Shown piece after piece: positions 1 to 8,380 of a stretch of 45,321 nucleotides of DNA. This DNA is from Loktanella sp. Its GTDB lineage: Bacteria; Pseudomonadota; Alphaproteobacteria; Rhodobacterales; Rhodobacteraceae. How positions within the stretch are numbered: position 1 is the first letter of the stretch; the number at the start of each line of letters is the position of its first letter. The translations under genes and the position numbers were made by a program. Location of the stretch: assembly GCA_024686085.1 (NCBI GenBank), contig JAIBDT010000015.1, positions 1-45,321 on the forward strand, written 5' to 3'. The notes beneath the pieces are model-generated. The model had not been told where the DNA came from and did no database searches. It saw only the letters and a list, made by a program, of their open reading frames with translations.

Positions 1-1
1 C

Positions 2-865
2 CCGCAGCACCCCTATACGCAGACGCTTCTGGCTGCCGAATCCTCTGGCTACCCCGCACCCGTGCCGGACGGGGCCAAGATCGTCGCCGAAACCCAGAAT
101 CTCAAAATCTGGTTCCCGATCCATGCAGGTTTCCTCAAACGCACCGTGGGCTACGTCAAGGCGGTCAATGACGCCACCTTGCAAGTCAGGGCAGGGGAAA
201 CCCTTGGGATTGTGGGCGAAAGCGGCTCTGGCAAAACCACCCTCGCGCTTGCGATCATGCGGTTGATCCGGTCCGAAGGGCACATCAGCTTTCTGGGGTC
301 CGACATTCACGGCCTCAACCAAAACCAAATGCGGTCCCTGCGTGGTGATATGCAGATCGTGTTCCAAGATCCATACGGATCACTTTCACCGCGTATGACT
401 GTGGCTGAAATTATCGCCGAAGGGCTGGCAATTCACGGGCTGGAACCCGGCAAAAACCGGCGCGATATGGTCAGCGAAATCATGACAGAGGTGGGCCTCG
501 ACCCGATCCTGATGGACCGCTACCCACACGAGTTTTCGGGCGGTCAACGGCAACGGATCGCTATCGCACGCGCCATGATCTTGCGGCCCAAACTGCTGGT
601 CCTCGACGAGCCGACATCAGCCCTCGACATGACCGTGCAGGTGCAAATCGTTGAACTACTGCGCGACCTGCAAGTCAAATACGGACTGGCCTATCTGTTC
701 ATCAGCCACGACCTCAAAGTCGTGCGCGCGCTCTCGCACAAGGTGATGGTGATGAAGCAAGGCGATGTCGTCGAGGCAGGCAGCGCCGCCGACATCTTCG
801 ACGCGCCGCAAACCGAATACACCCGTGCACTGATGGCCGCAGCCTTTGAGGGGCGGGCGATCTAA
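2..865 (+). CDS. Fused oligopeptide ABC transporter ATPase (YejF-like), C-terminal part, 5'-truncated
   Basis: Energises import of oligopeptides or similar solutes across the inner membrane. The reading frame is open from base 2, and the first residues (PQHPYTQTLLAA) are the typical end of a first ABC ATPase domain. The following ABC domain has Walker A GESGSGKTT, signature FSGGQRQRIAIARAM, and Walker B LLVLDEPTSALD. So this is the second half of a double-ATPase protein of the YejF/DppD-DppF fusion type (usually about 530 residues) whose start lies outside the window. The GTG at 62 is an internal valine, not a start. The stop at 863-865 directly abuts the GTG start of the next gene, which suggests co-transcription. 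The family is secure; the substrate cannot be read from this piece. Confidence 0.9.
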   Translation, partial: PQHPYTQTLLAAESSGYPAPVPDGAKIVAETQNLKIWFPIHAGFLKRTVGYVKAVNDATLQVRAGETLGIVGESGSGKTTLALAIMRLIRSEGHISFLGSDIHGLNQNQMRSLRGDMQIVFQDPYGSLSPRMTVAEIIAEGLAIHGLEPGKNRRDMVSEIMTEVGLDPILMDRYPHEFSGGQRQRIAIARAMILRPKLLVLDEPTSALDMTVQVQIVELLRDLQVKYGLAYLFISHDLKVVRALSHKVMVMKQGDVVEAGSAADIFDAPQTEYTRALMAAAFEGRAI

Positions 866-1339
866 GTGACGCAATTCCGCCCCGCCACAACCGACGATAT
901 CCCTGCAATGACCGCGCTTTGGCTGGACGGCTGGCACACGGCGCATGCGGCAATCGTGCCGGCTGAGCTGACCGCGCTGCGGACGGAAAGCAGCTTTGCG
1001 GACAGGCTATTGCGCGACCTAAGCACAACGCGGGTCGCCACCATCGCAGGACACATCGCAGGCTTTCACATCATCAAAGACGCGGAAGTCTACCAGTTCT
1101 ATGTCGGGGCAAATGCGCAGGGCACAGGGCTGGCACTGGCGCTCATGCAAGACGCCGAAAGTATCCTGCGCAGTAATGGGATCAAAACCGGATGGCTTGC
1201 ATGCTCTATCGGCAACGACCGCGCCGCCGCATTCTACCGCAAGGCAGGGTGGGGCGATGCAGGGTCCGAGACACTTGATCTGGATACATCAACAGGGACA
1301 TTCCCGTTAACGGTCTGGCGGTTTGAAAAGACGCTTTAG
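866..1339 (+). CDS. GNAT family N-acetyltransferase
   Basis: Predicted cytoplasmic acetyltransferase using acetyl-CoA; the acceptor is unknown. The 157-residue protein shows the GNAT fold order: an N-terminal FRPATTDDIPAM segment, beta4/motif A with the pyrophosphate-binding AQGTGLALALM at about residues 84-94, and the C-terminal NDRAAAFYRKAGW (about 117-129) typical of motif B. The start is GTG at 866, directly after the TAA of the upstream ABC ATPase, so translation is probably coupled. The stop codon overlaps the stop of the convergent dacA gene by 4 nt (TTAG, 1336-1339). The neighbouring peptide transporter hints at nothing certain about its substrate. Confidence 0.85.
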   Translation: MTQFRPATTDDIPAMTALWLDGWHTAHAAIVPAELTALRTESSFADRLLRDLSTTRVATIAGHIAGFHIIKDAEVYQFYVGANAQGTGLALALMQDAESILRSNGIKTGWLACSIGNDRAAAFYRKAGWGDAGSETLDLDTSTGTFPLTVWRFEKTL

Positions 1340-2793
1340 CTTTCAGAGCCGATCATGAAACACGGTGTACCACGGGCGGTCAAACGACGACACGCAAGGT
1401 CAGCGGTTTCACGGGTCAGCCCCATGAAATTCGCGTCATGTCCACGGGCGGTGGACACAACTTTGCGCAATGATCCGTCCAAGGTGCTCATCTCGTTTAA
1501 CGCAACCTTCAGCAACACGCGCTCGGCCTCATAGCGCGAGGTATAGCGACCAACATTCACACCCCAATGACGACCACCAGAGGTCGACACGCGGGTCACA
1601 ATTTCAGGTGCAGGTTCCGTAGCGGCGGCAATATCAGCCGACGCGGTCACAAGGTTGGTCGGGCGCGACTTGGGCGCAAGGTCAGCCGTGGCCAGTGCCA
1701 AAGCAACGGCATCTTGGGCCTCTGTCGGGGCAGGGGCTAGGGCTGTTTCCACGGCTTCCGCCAACGCCGAGTTAATCACATCCGTGTTCACCGCCAGCAA
1801 CATTTCGGGCTCAGGCGCTGGGCGTGTTTTGGGGCGTAAGCTACGTGTGACACTGCCAGAAACGCGCACCGTCTTGCCCGCACCACCATTGGTGGCAGGG
1901 CGCGAATTTCCTGTGATGATTTCAGGGTCAGCCGTGGCAACCAGATCAGGACGATCAATCGTGGCACGTGATGGGGCACGGTTGAACCCGAGATCCATCA
2001 ATTCCGTGATCTTCACGTTACGGGCGGCGGTGGACGAACCACCAAACACGGTCGCAATAATACGTTCTTGTCCGCGCTGGGCAGAGGCCACAAGGTTGAA
2101 ACCAGCCGCACGGGTATAGCCTGTTTTGATGCCATCGCCGCCTTCATAACTATCAAGCCAACGGCGGTTGGTGTGACGCACTTGGGCAATGCCCGCGTCA
2201 GCCGTGCGGCGCGAGAACAGGTTATAATACTGCGGATAGTCATAAATCACGTGACGACCAAGAATCGACATATCGCGGGCCGTCGACAGGTGACCGTCTT
2301 GGGTCAGGCCATTGGCATTGCGGAATGTGGTGTTGTTCATGCCCATCGCTTTGGCGGTGCGGTTCATGCGGGTGGCAAATGCGGATTCGGACCCGGAAAT
2401 CGCCTCGCCAATCGCAGTGGCGGCATCATTAGCCGATTTCACCGCCGCAGCACGGAGCAAATACCGCAGTTTGATCGTTTGGCCCGTGCGCAGGCCCAAT
2501 TTCGACGGAGGCTCGGACGACGCGTTCGAGGTAATCTTCACTTCGGTATCCAGCGTGATCTCGCCACGTTGGATCGCTTGGAAGGCAATATATAGAGTCA
2601 TCATTTTGGTCAGGGACGCAGGATGCAATCGGGTGTCGGCATTGCGAGCATGCAAAACTTCACCCGTTCGGGCATCCATCACAAGGGCTGCATAGGGTGC
2701 GGCATGACTCTGCGATCCCGCAAAGGATACGCCAATCAAACACATGCAAAGAATGACCCAACGAAGGGCCTTTGGTCCTGAACGAATTTTCAC
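1336..2793 (-). CDS. dacA: D-alanyl-D-alanine carboxypeptidase (DacA/PBP5-6 family) with C-terminal SPOR-like domain
   Basis: Low-molecular-weight penicillin-binding protein that trims the terminal D-Ala of peptidoglycan pentapeptides in the periplasm. From the GTG start chosen here (485 residues) there is a signal peptide (basic MKIRSGPKALRW, hydrophobic core, SHA-AP cleavage around residue 31). Next come the serine-protease-like triad SLTK (S60, K63), SAN (120-122) and KTG (223-225). A long low-complexity linker rich in Pro/Ala/Thr (about 325-400) follows. The last 80 residues (from HWGVNVGRYTSRYEAERVL) resemble a SPOR peptidoglycan-binding domain. The longer open frame to 2973 is unlikely: GTG at 2793 has a GAGG ribosome site 8-9 nt upstream and puts the signal peptide at the N-terminus. 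Divergent from clpS. Confidence 0.9.
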   Translation of the reverse strand: MKIRSGPKALRWVILCMCLIGVSFAGSQSHAAPYAALVMDARTGEVLHARNADTRLHPASLTKMMTLYIAFQAIQRGEITLDTEVKITSNASSEPPSKLGLRTGQTIKLRYLLRAAAVKSANDAATAIGEAISGSESAFATRMNRTAKAMGMNNTTFRNANGLTQDGHLSTARDMSILGRHVIYDYPQYYNLFSRRTADAGIAQVRHTNRRWLDSYEGGDGIKTGYTRAAGFNLVASAQRGQERIIATVFGGSSTAARNVKITELMDLGFNRAPSRATIDRPDLVATADPEIITGNSRPATNGGAGKTVRVSGSVTRSLRPKTRPAPEPEMLLAVNTDVINSALAEAVETALAPAPTEAQDAVALALATADLAPKSRPTNLVTASADIAAATEPAPEIVTRVSTSGGRHWGVNVGRYTSRYEAERVLLKVALNEMSTLDGSLRKVVSTARGHDANFMGLTRETADLACRRLTARGTPCFMIGSES

Positions 2794-3115
2794 GTCGACT
2801 GCCTCGATTTTAACTGCCTCTGGCCTCGGATTTATTCCAAGTGCCTTTGTATTGTTGCCAAAGCTAGCACAAAGCGAAAAACCAGAAAATACCCTAATTT
2901 CAAAGACTTTCGGTGTGACATTCCTGCGCGACACGGCAGATATAGGGTGTGGCAGGGCATGAACCCCCAACATCGGCGATTGTGGCGGGAATGTGGCGAA
3001 AATGTTAATGAGGGACCGGCAGATTCGAGCGTAGAATTTACGAACAAATCAGCTAGGGCTTTCAACTCGGGCCGTGTCCTCTATATAATAAACGAAATCC
3101 ACTGGGGATGTTTTG
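2794..3115. other. Divergent intergenic region dacA/clpS (about 320 bp)
   Basis: Control region between dacA (leftward) and clpS (rightward). The dacA frame stays open through part of it, but I judge that non-coding. The only motif I would name is a good -10 box in front of clpS (listed separately). The middle is AT-richer than the flanks. No RNA gene or repeat was seen. Confidence 0.5.
3061..3089 (+). promoter_or_regulatory. Candidate sigma-70 promoter of clpS
   Basis: A perfect TATAAT hexamer lies at 3084-3089, 27 bp before the clpS ATG. The hexamer 17 bp upstream (TTCAAC, 3061-3066) matches the -35 consensus poorly. The -10 box is clear; the promoter as a whole is inferred. Confidence 0.4.
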
Positions 3116-3457
3116 ATGCTAGCTGACACGACGATGATGGCGGACAAAGAAGACCACGACGACGGTGACGTTGGCGTGGCATTGGAAACCAAACCTAAAA
3201 CCAAGCGGCCACCTATGTATAAGGTGATGATTCTGAACGATGATTTCACTCCGATGGAATTTGTCGTGCATGTTTTGGAACGGTTTTTCGGGCTGTCACA
3301 CGCACAATCATTCGAGCTGATGCTCACGGTCCACAAAAAAGGGCTCGCCGTTGTGGGCGTTTTCAGTCATGAGATCGCCGAAACAAAAGTGGCGCAGGTC
3401 ATGGATTTTGCGCAACGCCACCAACATCCGCTGCAATGCACGATGGAAAAAGAATAG
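3116..3457 (+). CDS. clpS: ATP-dependent Clp protease adaptor ClpS
   Basis: Adaptor that delivers N-degron substrates (N-terminal Leu, Phe, Tyr, Trp) to the ClpAP protease in the cytoplasm. The 113-residue protein has a disordered, acidic N-terminal tail (to about residue 24). The ClpS core follows: [18 protein letters not shown], whose Asn-Asp-Asp and Thr-Pro-Met residues line the N-degron pocket, then the conserved [20 protein letters not shown] helix region. ATG at 3116 is preferred over the TTG at 3113; a GGGG ribosome site lies 8 nt upstream. A later ATG pair (MMADKED) is a possible alternative. No clpA lies nearby in the window, although the two are often neighbours. Confidence 0.95.
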   Translation: MLADTTMMADKEDHDDGDVGVALETKPKTKRPPMYKVMILNDDFTPMEFVVHVLERFFGLSHAQSFELMLTVHKKGLAVVGVFSHEIAETKVAQVMDFAQRHQHPLQCTMEKE

Positions 3458-3481
3458 CCGCAGGCTGCTCAAAAGGATCAC

Positions 3482-4453
3482 ATGTCTACATCTCGTCTCT
3501 CGACCGCCATTGAAGATGGTCTTCTGGTTCTGCCCGAAGGCAAGATCACGATCATGCGTCCACCTGCGGACTACGACGTCGGGGCTTTGCCGCGCGATGA
3601 CGTGAAAATCGCAAGCGGTTTTTTCCCCGACTACAACCGTTGGAAAGACGCAGGATACCCCGCAACAGCAACTGCCGAACCCGCCACCGTCGCAATCGTC
3701 GTCGTGCCACGGTCAAAGGCGCTGGCGCGGTCCATGGTCGCGCAGGCGGCATCATGGGCGAAAATCGTTGTGGTCGACGGACAAAGGACCGACGGTGTTG
3801 ACGGGTTGTTCAAAGACGTGCGCAAACGGATCGGCAACGTGCCCTCCATCCCCAAAGGACACGGGCGGATTTTCTGGTTTGCAGGCAGCGACGCCTTTGC
3901 CGACTGGATCGCTCCGCCACCAGCAATGGGACCACACGGCTACTATACCACCGCAGGCGTGTTCTCGGACGGGGCGGTCGATAAAGGGTCGCTGCTGCTG
4001 GCAGACGCATTGCCCGACAAACTGCCCGGACGGATGGCCGATTTCGGATCAGGCTGGGGCTATCTTGCAGCGCCCGTTCTGTCCAAGACAGGGGTCAAAT
4101 CGCTTGATCTGATCGAAGCAGAGGCTTTGTCCGTGGACTGCGCCAAGCTCAACGTCAGCGACGAGCGCGTGCAATTCATTTGGGGTGACGCGACACAGCA
4201 CGCACCAAAAATCGGTTACGACGGGATCGTTATGAACCCGCCCTTCCACACAGGACGGGCAGCGGAACCACAAATCGGGCGGGCCTTCATCGCCGCCGCC
4301 GCACGTGCCTTGGCGTCACATGGTAAACTTTGGATGGTGGCAAACCGGCATTTGCCATATGAACAAGCCTTACGGGACCACTTTCGCAACGTAGACGAGA
4401 TCGCAGGGTCCAGCGCGTTCAAAGTGTTCCACGCCACGCGCCCGACAAGGTAG
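3482..4453 (+). CDS. rsmC: Class I SAM-dependent methyltransferase, RsmC-like (16S rRNA guanine-N2)
   Basis: Likely methylates a guanine in 16S rRNA (RsmC acts on G1207 in E. coli). The 323-residue protein has the two-part RsmC/RlmG architecture: a degenerate N-terminal half and a C-terminal catalytic half. The catalytic half carries the SAM-binding loop DFGSGWG (residues 187-193), an acidic beta2 end (DLIEAEA) and the catalytic NPPFH motif (N252-H256) used for exocyclic amino groups of guanine. The preceding segment GPHGYYTTAGVFSDGAVDKGS matches the family's linker. It sits 24 nt after clpS and 10 nt before the SDR gene, so the three may form one operon. The exact target nucleotide is inferred from family only. 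Confidence 0.8.
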   Translation: MSTSRLSTAIEDGLLVLPEGKITIMRPPADYDVGALPRDDVKIASGFFPDYNRWKDAGYPATATAEPATVAIVVVPRSKALARSMVAQAASWAKIVVVDGQRTDGVDGLFKDVRKRIGNVPSIPKGHGRIFWFAGSDAFADWIAPPPAMGPHGYYTTAGVFSDGAVDKGSLLLADALPDKLPGRMADFGSGWGYLAAPVLSKTGVKSLDLIEAEALSVDCAKLNVSDERVQFIWGDATQHAPKIGYDGIVMNPPFHTGRAAEPQIGRAFIAAAARALASHGKLWMVANRHLPYEQALRDHFRNVDEIAGSSAFKVFHATRPTR

Positions 4454-4463
4454 GAGACAGTAA

Positions 4464-5279
4464 ATGTCATTTTCGATTGCAGGAAAAACCGCGATTGTCA
4501 CAGGGGCGGCCAACGGGGTCGGTCTGGCCATTGGACGGCACTTCGTCAATGAAGGGGCCAACGTGGTCTTTGTGGATATGGACGAAGACGCGCTTCAGCG
4601 CGAAATGGGCGATAGCGCCGAAAAGGAACAAAACGTGCGCATCTTTTCGGGTGACCTGCGCAAAAAACTGACAATCGCAAACCTGCTATCGGCAACCATC
4701 GACGCCTTTGATAGGGTCGACATTCTGGTGAACGCCTCGCGGCAGGTGATGTCCACAGACGCCCTATCCGTCGATGACAACTCAGTCGAGGAACTGCTGC
4801 AACAAAACCTGCTGGCGGGACTGCGACTTAGCCAAGCCGTTGCGCGTAAACTGATCAAACAAGCTGACAAAGAAACCGACGCTGATGCGACAGGACCAAT
4901 CGGGTCAATCGTGAACATCTCGTCAATCGCAGCGCGGCGGACGCACCCCGACCTGCTGGCCTATTCGATCAGCTGTGCAGCTTTGGATCAAATGACGCGG
5001 TCGCTTGCGGTCGCTCTGGCCCCTCACCGGATCAGAGTGAACGCCGTGGCATTCGGCTCGGTCATGAGCGCAAGCCTCAAAGGGTCGCTCAAAGACGATG
5101 ACGAAACCCGCGAAGCGATTATCGAGAACACACCGCTGCACAGGATCGCCAGTCCGGGCGAGGTGTCCGACGCGGTGCAATATCTGGCGTCCGACGCGGC
5201 TGGCTTTGTGACGGGACAAATCATCACCGTTGATGGCGGCAGAACCCTGATCGATCCCGCCGCCGTTTCAGCGCATTAA
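4464..5279 (+). CDS. SDR family protein with Cys in place of the catalytic Lys
   Basis: Classical short-chain dehydrogenase fold, 271 residues. A Rossmann glycine motif VTGAANGVG is at 12-20, an acidic residue ends beta2 (D38/D40, pointing to NAD rather than NADP), and the C-terminus has VTGQIITVDGGR. The active-site region has the serine (NISS, 151-154) and tyrosine (Y167), but the YxxxK lysine is replaced by cysteine: the motif reads YSISC (167-171). The usual NNAG turn is also altered (VNASRQ). Either the enzyme uses a different proton relay or it has become a binding or regulatory protein. An AGGAG ribosome site precedes ATG 4464. It ends 1 nt from the convergent lipoprotein gene. The substrate is unknown. 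Confidence 0.8.
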   Translation: MSFSIAGKTAIVTGAANGVGLAIGRHFVNEGANVVFVDMDEDALQREMGDSAEKEQNVRIFSGDLRKKLTIANLLSATIDAFDRVDILVNASRQVMSTDALSVDDNSVEELLQQNLLAGLRLSQAVARKLIKQADKETDADATGPIGSIVNISSIAARRTHPDLLAYSISCAALDQMTRSLAVALAPHRIRVNAVAFGSVMSASLKGSLKDDDETREAIIENTPLHRIASPGEVSDAVQYLASDAAGFVTGQIITVDGGRTLIDPAAVSAH

Positions 5280-5280
5280 T

Positions 5281-5664
5281 CTACGCAGGGTTCGCGGCCA
5301 GACATTGCTGGCGGGCGACTTCGGCGTTCGATTGCATCTGTGCTTGGCGCTGCTCCAGCGATTCAAGCTTCGCACGCTCCGCGTTCAGATCAATTGCAAC
5401 GGGAACCTTGACCTCTTTGACGTCAACCTCGTCACAACGGGTTTTTACAAAACTTCCGTCAGGCAGTTCGGTCGCACATGTGCGGCGAACTTCCTTGACT
5501 TGTTGTTTTACTTCAATGGCATAGCCACGGGCCAGATTGCCACGGGTCTCGACGATCAGGCGCTCCAGAACGCGCTGGTCTTGGCTGACGCGGGCAAGAC
5601 AAGCCTCGCGCGGGGTGGCGCATGCCGCTACCAAGGGCAGCAAGGCAAGTGTGACAAATCGCAT
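5281..5664 (-). CDS. Small lipoprotein of unknown function
   Basis: A 127-residue predicted lipoprotein. The N-terminus MRFVTLALLPLVAAC is a short signal sequence with a lipobox ending in C15. The mature part contains four further cysteines (around CLARVSQ, CATELPD, CDEVDVK and QQCLAAN), enough for two disulfides, and a C-terminal stretch rich in Glu/Gln/Arg/Ala that could form a helix or coiled coil. The family is not recognised beyond a Rhodobacterales-type hypothetical. Divergent from hemF and convergent with the SDR gene, from which it is separated by a single base. Confidence 0.75.
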   Translation of the reverse strand: MRFVTLALLPLVAACATPREACLARVSQDQRVLERLIVETRGNLARGYAIEVKQQVKEVRRTCATELPDGSFVKTRCDEVDVKEVKVPVAIDLNAERAKLESLEQRQAQMQSNAEVARQQCLAANPA

Positions 5665-5763
5665 ATTTCGGACTCCAGTATTGATCTTCGGGTTCAGCTA
5701 TGGTGCTAACATTCACATGACCCGCGACGGGGTTGTTATACAATATCAACGATGAGGGCACGC

Positions 5764-6654
5764 ATGTCGGACGCAATGGACCAGCAAAAAGCAACAAGTT
5801 CCGCATGGTTCAAAACCCTGCGCGATGAAATCGTGGGTGCCTTCGAAGCCTTGGAAGACCGCCAGACCGCAGGGCCAACAGCACACCTGCCCGCAGGACG
5901 GTTTGAGGTCACCGAGACCACGCGCACCTCTGACGACGGATCAGACGCAGGCGGCGGGCTGATGTCGGTGATGCGTGGCGGACGTGTGTTTGAAAAAGTG
6001 GGCGTCAATATCTCGACAGTCTACGGGCAACTGGGGGCGGCGGCGCAAAAAGCCATGGCCGCACGCGGTGTGCCAGGTATGGAGACCGATCCGCGCTTTT
6101 GGGCGTCAGGCATTTCGCTCGTGGCACATATGCAAAACCCGCATGCGCCAGCGGTGCACATGAACACCCGTATGTTCTGGACGCCACACGCGTGGTGGTT
6201 CGGCGGTGGATCTGACCTGAACCCTTGCATCGAATACGCCGAGGACACAGCACACTTCCACGACACGCAGCGCAGCCACCTCGACCCGCATGGCACAGAC
6301 CTTTATCCACGGCTTAAAGACTGGGCGGACGAATATTTCTACATCCCGCACCGCAATCGGGCGCGGGGCGTTGGCGGCATCTTTATGGACGACCACTGCA
6401 CAGGGGACTGGGACGCCGACTTTGCCCTGACCCAAGACATCGGTCGCGCCTTCCTGCCCGCCTATTTGCCGCTCGTGGACAAGCGGCGTGATACGGTCTG
6501 GTCCGAGGCTGACAAAGACGCGCAGCTGGTGCATCGTGGGCTCTATGCCGAATATAACCTTGTCTACGATCGGGGGACCAAATTCGGCCTGACCACAGGG
6601 CACGACGCAAATGCAGTCCTCATGAGCCTACCCCCGATGGCAAAATGGATATGA
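5764..6654 (+). CDS. hemF: Oxygen-dependent coproporphyrinogen III oxidase
   Basis: Converts coproporphyrinogen III to protoporphyrinogen IX with O2 in haem (and possibly bacteriochlorophyll) synthesis, in the cytoplasm. The 296-residue protein carries the family landmarks in order: NTRMFW, WWFGGGSDLNP, the FYIPHRNRARGVGGIFMDD block, and the C-terminal YNLVYDRGTKFGLTTGHDAN with the final LMSLPP. The second ATG (5764) is preferred because a GAGGG site lies 5 nt upstream; the ATG at 5752 would add four residues. The last codons overlap the LysE gene start (ATGA at 6651-6654), so the two are probably co-translated. Other haem genes, hemE and hemC, follow within 2 kb. Confidence 0.95.
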   Translation: MSDAMDQQKATSSAWFKTLRDEIVGAFEALEDRQTAGPTAHLPAGRFEVTETTRTSDDGSDAGGGLMSVMRGGRVFEKVGVNISTVYGQLGAAAQKAMAARGVPGMETDPRFWASGISLVAHMQNPHAPAVHMNTRMFWTPHAWWFGGGSDLNPCIEYAEDTAHFHDTQRSHLDPHGTDLYPRLKDWADEYFYIPHRNRARGVGGIFMDDHCTGDWDADFALTQDIGRAFLPAYLPLVDKRRDTVWSEADKDAQLVHRGLYAEYNLVYDRGTKFGLTTGHDANAVLMSLPPMAKWI

Positions 6655-7268
6655 GCCTTGTAACACTCCTGCTGTTTGCAGGCACCTCGGCGCTGATCGA
6701 GCTGACACCAGGGCCAAACATGGCCTATCTGGCCATCGTGGGCGTCAGTCAGGGGCGCAAACCCGGCTATGCGGCTGTGGCTGGGGTGGCACTTGGGCTG
6801 GCGATCGTGGGGATTGCAGCGGCGCTTGGGTTGGCTGCGGCTATCAACGCCTCGCCCGCGCTTTATCAAGCATTGCGTTGGGGCGGAGTGATCTATCTGC
6901 TCTGGCTGGCCTATGACGGGTGGCAGGATGCGAGCGAAGAGATAGAGCACGCGCCGCTCGGGTCATCCAACGCGATCTACTTTCGGCGCGGGTTGATCAC
7001 CAATATACTCAATCCAAAGGCCGCTGTTTTCTACATCGCGGTTTTGCCTGGGTTCGTGGATCCCGCAGGGGCGATCATGCCACAAACTCTATTATTATCA
7101 GCCACTTATGTCGCTGTGGCCACGGTGATTCATCTTGCGATTGTTACGGCAGCAGGGGCAATGCGCCCGCTGCTCGAAGATCCGCAGCGTAGCAGAAACG
7201 TGCGGCGCGGACTATCTGTGGCATTGGCTCTCGTGGCGATTTGGTTTGCGTGGAAAACAAGCGTTTAA
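6645..7268 (+). CDS. LysE/RhtB family exporter
   Basis: Inner-membrane exporter of the LysE/RhtB superfamily, typically for amino acids or derivatives; the substrate cannot be deduced. The 207-residue protein has about six hydrophobic segments and the diagnostic N-terminal [23 protein letters not shown]. The other landmark is [25 protein letters not shown] in the middle. Two starts are possible: ATG 6645 and ATG 6651; the second makes a classical ATGA overlap with the hemF stop. Its stop overlaps that of the convergent hemE by 4 nt (TTAA, 7265-7268). Confidence 0.85.
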   Translation: MDMSLVTLLLFAGTSALIELTPGPNMAYLAIVGVSQGRKPGYAAVAGVALGLAIVGIAAALGLAAAINASPALYQALRWGGVIYLLWLAYDGWQDASEEIEHAPLGSSNAIYFRRGLITNILNPKAAVFYIAVLPGFVDPAGAIMPQTLLLSATYVAVATVIHLAIVTAAGAMRPLLEDPQRSRNVRRGLSVALALVAIWFAWKTSV

Positions 7269-8299
7269 GCGCCGCGCACCGTATCAATCATCAGCTGCAC
7301 ATTGTCAGGGTTCGCGTCTGGCGTAATGCCGTGACCGAGGTTGAAAATATGCGGGCCATTGCTGAATGCTTTGCAAATCGCGCGGGTCTCGGACACCAGC
7401 GCGTCACCACCTGTGACCATATGACGGGACGCAAGGTTACCCTGCACGCAGCCGCCAGTCTGGACATTCGCCGCAGCCCACTCCGCCGAAACACCGTCAT
7501 CCAGCGCAATACAATCCGCGCCTGTTGCCGCGTGTAGACCGATATAGCGCTCACCCGCACCACGCGGAAACGCAATGATCGGCGTGTCGGGGTACTTGGC
7601 CTTCAAGGCGGCAATAATACGCTGCTGCGGCTTGATCGAATAGTTCAGGAAATCATCACCCTTCAGTGACTCAGCCCAGCTATCAAACAGCTTCACAACC
7701 TCGGCACCCGCCTCAATCTGACGGGACAAATAGGCAATCGTGCCTTCGGTGATCTGGTGGATCAGCCCGTCAAACACAGGACGGTTCTCGTCCTTCAGCT
7801 TATGCGCGGGGCCTTGATCTGGGGTGCCTTTGCCCGCGATCATATAGGTCGCCACGGTCCAAGGGGCGCCTGCAAAACCAATCAACGTGGTCTCCTTTGG
7901 CAGCTCTTGGCGCAAAATCTTGATGGTCTCGTAAATCGGACTCAAAGTCTCGTCGATATCACCCAGCGGTTTCAGTGCAGCCAACTCATCAGCGGTCGTG
8001 ATCGTGGACAGGCGCGGGCCTTCGCCCGTCACAAACCACAGATCCGCACCCATCGCTTGGGGCAGCAGCAAAATATCGGCAAACAAAATGGCCGCGTCAA
8101 ACCCGTAACGGCGGATCGGTTGCAGGGTCACCTCTGCGGCCAACTCGGGGTTATAGCACAGCGACAGGAAATCACCCGCCTGCGCGCGCGTCGCTTTATA
8201 TTCGGGCAAATAGCGCCCGGCTTGCCGCATCATCCAGATCGGCGGAGTGGGCAGTGTTTCACCAGCAAGGGCGCGGAGGATCAGTTTGTCTTGGGCCAT
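7265..8299 (-). CDS. hemE: Uroporphyrinogen decarboxylase
   Basis: Decarboxylates the four acetate side chains of uroporphyrinogen III to give coproporphyrinogen III, in the cytoplasm. The 344-residue protein is full length for the family. It shows the substrate-binding signature [16 protein letters not shown] (residues 19-34) and the second signature [17 protein letters not shown] 8299 is chosen because AAGGAAA lies 6 nt upstream and the protein then begins [11 protein letters not shown], as usual for the family; the frame to 8332 adds an unlikely tail. Divergent from hemC over an 81-bp shared promoter region, a gene order common in alphaproteobacteria. Confidence 0.95.
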   Translation of the reverse strand: MAQDKLILRALAGETLPTPPIWMMRQAGRYLPEYKATRAQAGDFLSLCYNPELAAEVTLQPIRRYGFDAAILFADILLLPQAMGADLWFVTGEGPRLSTITTADELAALKPLGDIDETLSPIYETIKILRQELPKETTLIGFAGAPWTVATYMIAGKGTPDQGPAHKLKDENRPVFDGLIHQITEGTIAYLSRQIEAGAEVVKLFDSWAESLKGDDFLNYSIKPQQRIIAALKAKYPDTPIIAFPRGAGERYIGLHAATGADCIALDDGVSAEWAAANVQTGGCVQGNLASRHMVTGGDALVSETRAICKAFSNGPHIFNLGHGITPDANPDNVQLMIDTVRGA

Positions 8300-8380
8300 A
8301 ATCGTTTCCTTTTGTCGCATCCCTCGTCCCAAGTCAGCGCGGCGTTGTCAATGGTGCAGCCCGCGTTTAGAAGTCGCAGT

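Noticed and set aside
2794..2973. N-terminal extension of dacA to an ATG at 2973
   Set aside because: It would put 60 residues before a clear signal peptide; GTG 2793 has a ribosome site.
7757..8380. N-terminal extension of hemC by over 200 codons
   Set aside because: The stretch runs antisense through hemE; HemC homology begins near the ATG at 8381.
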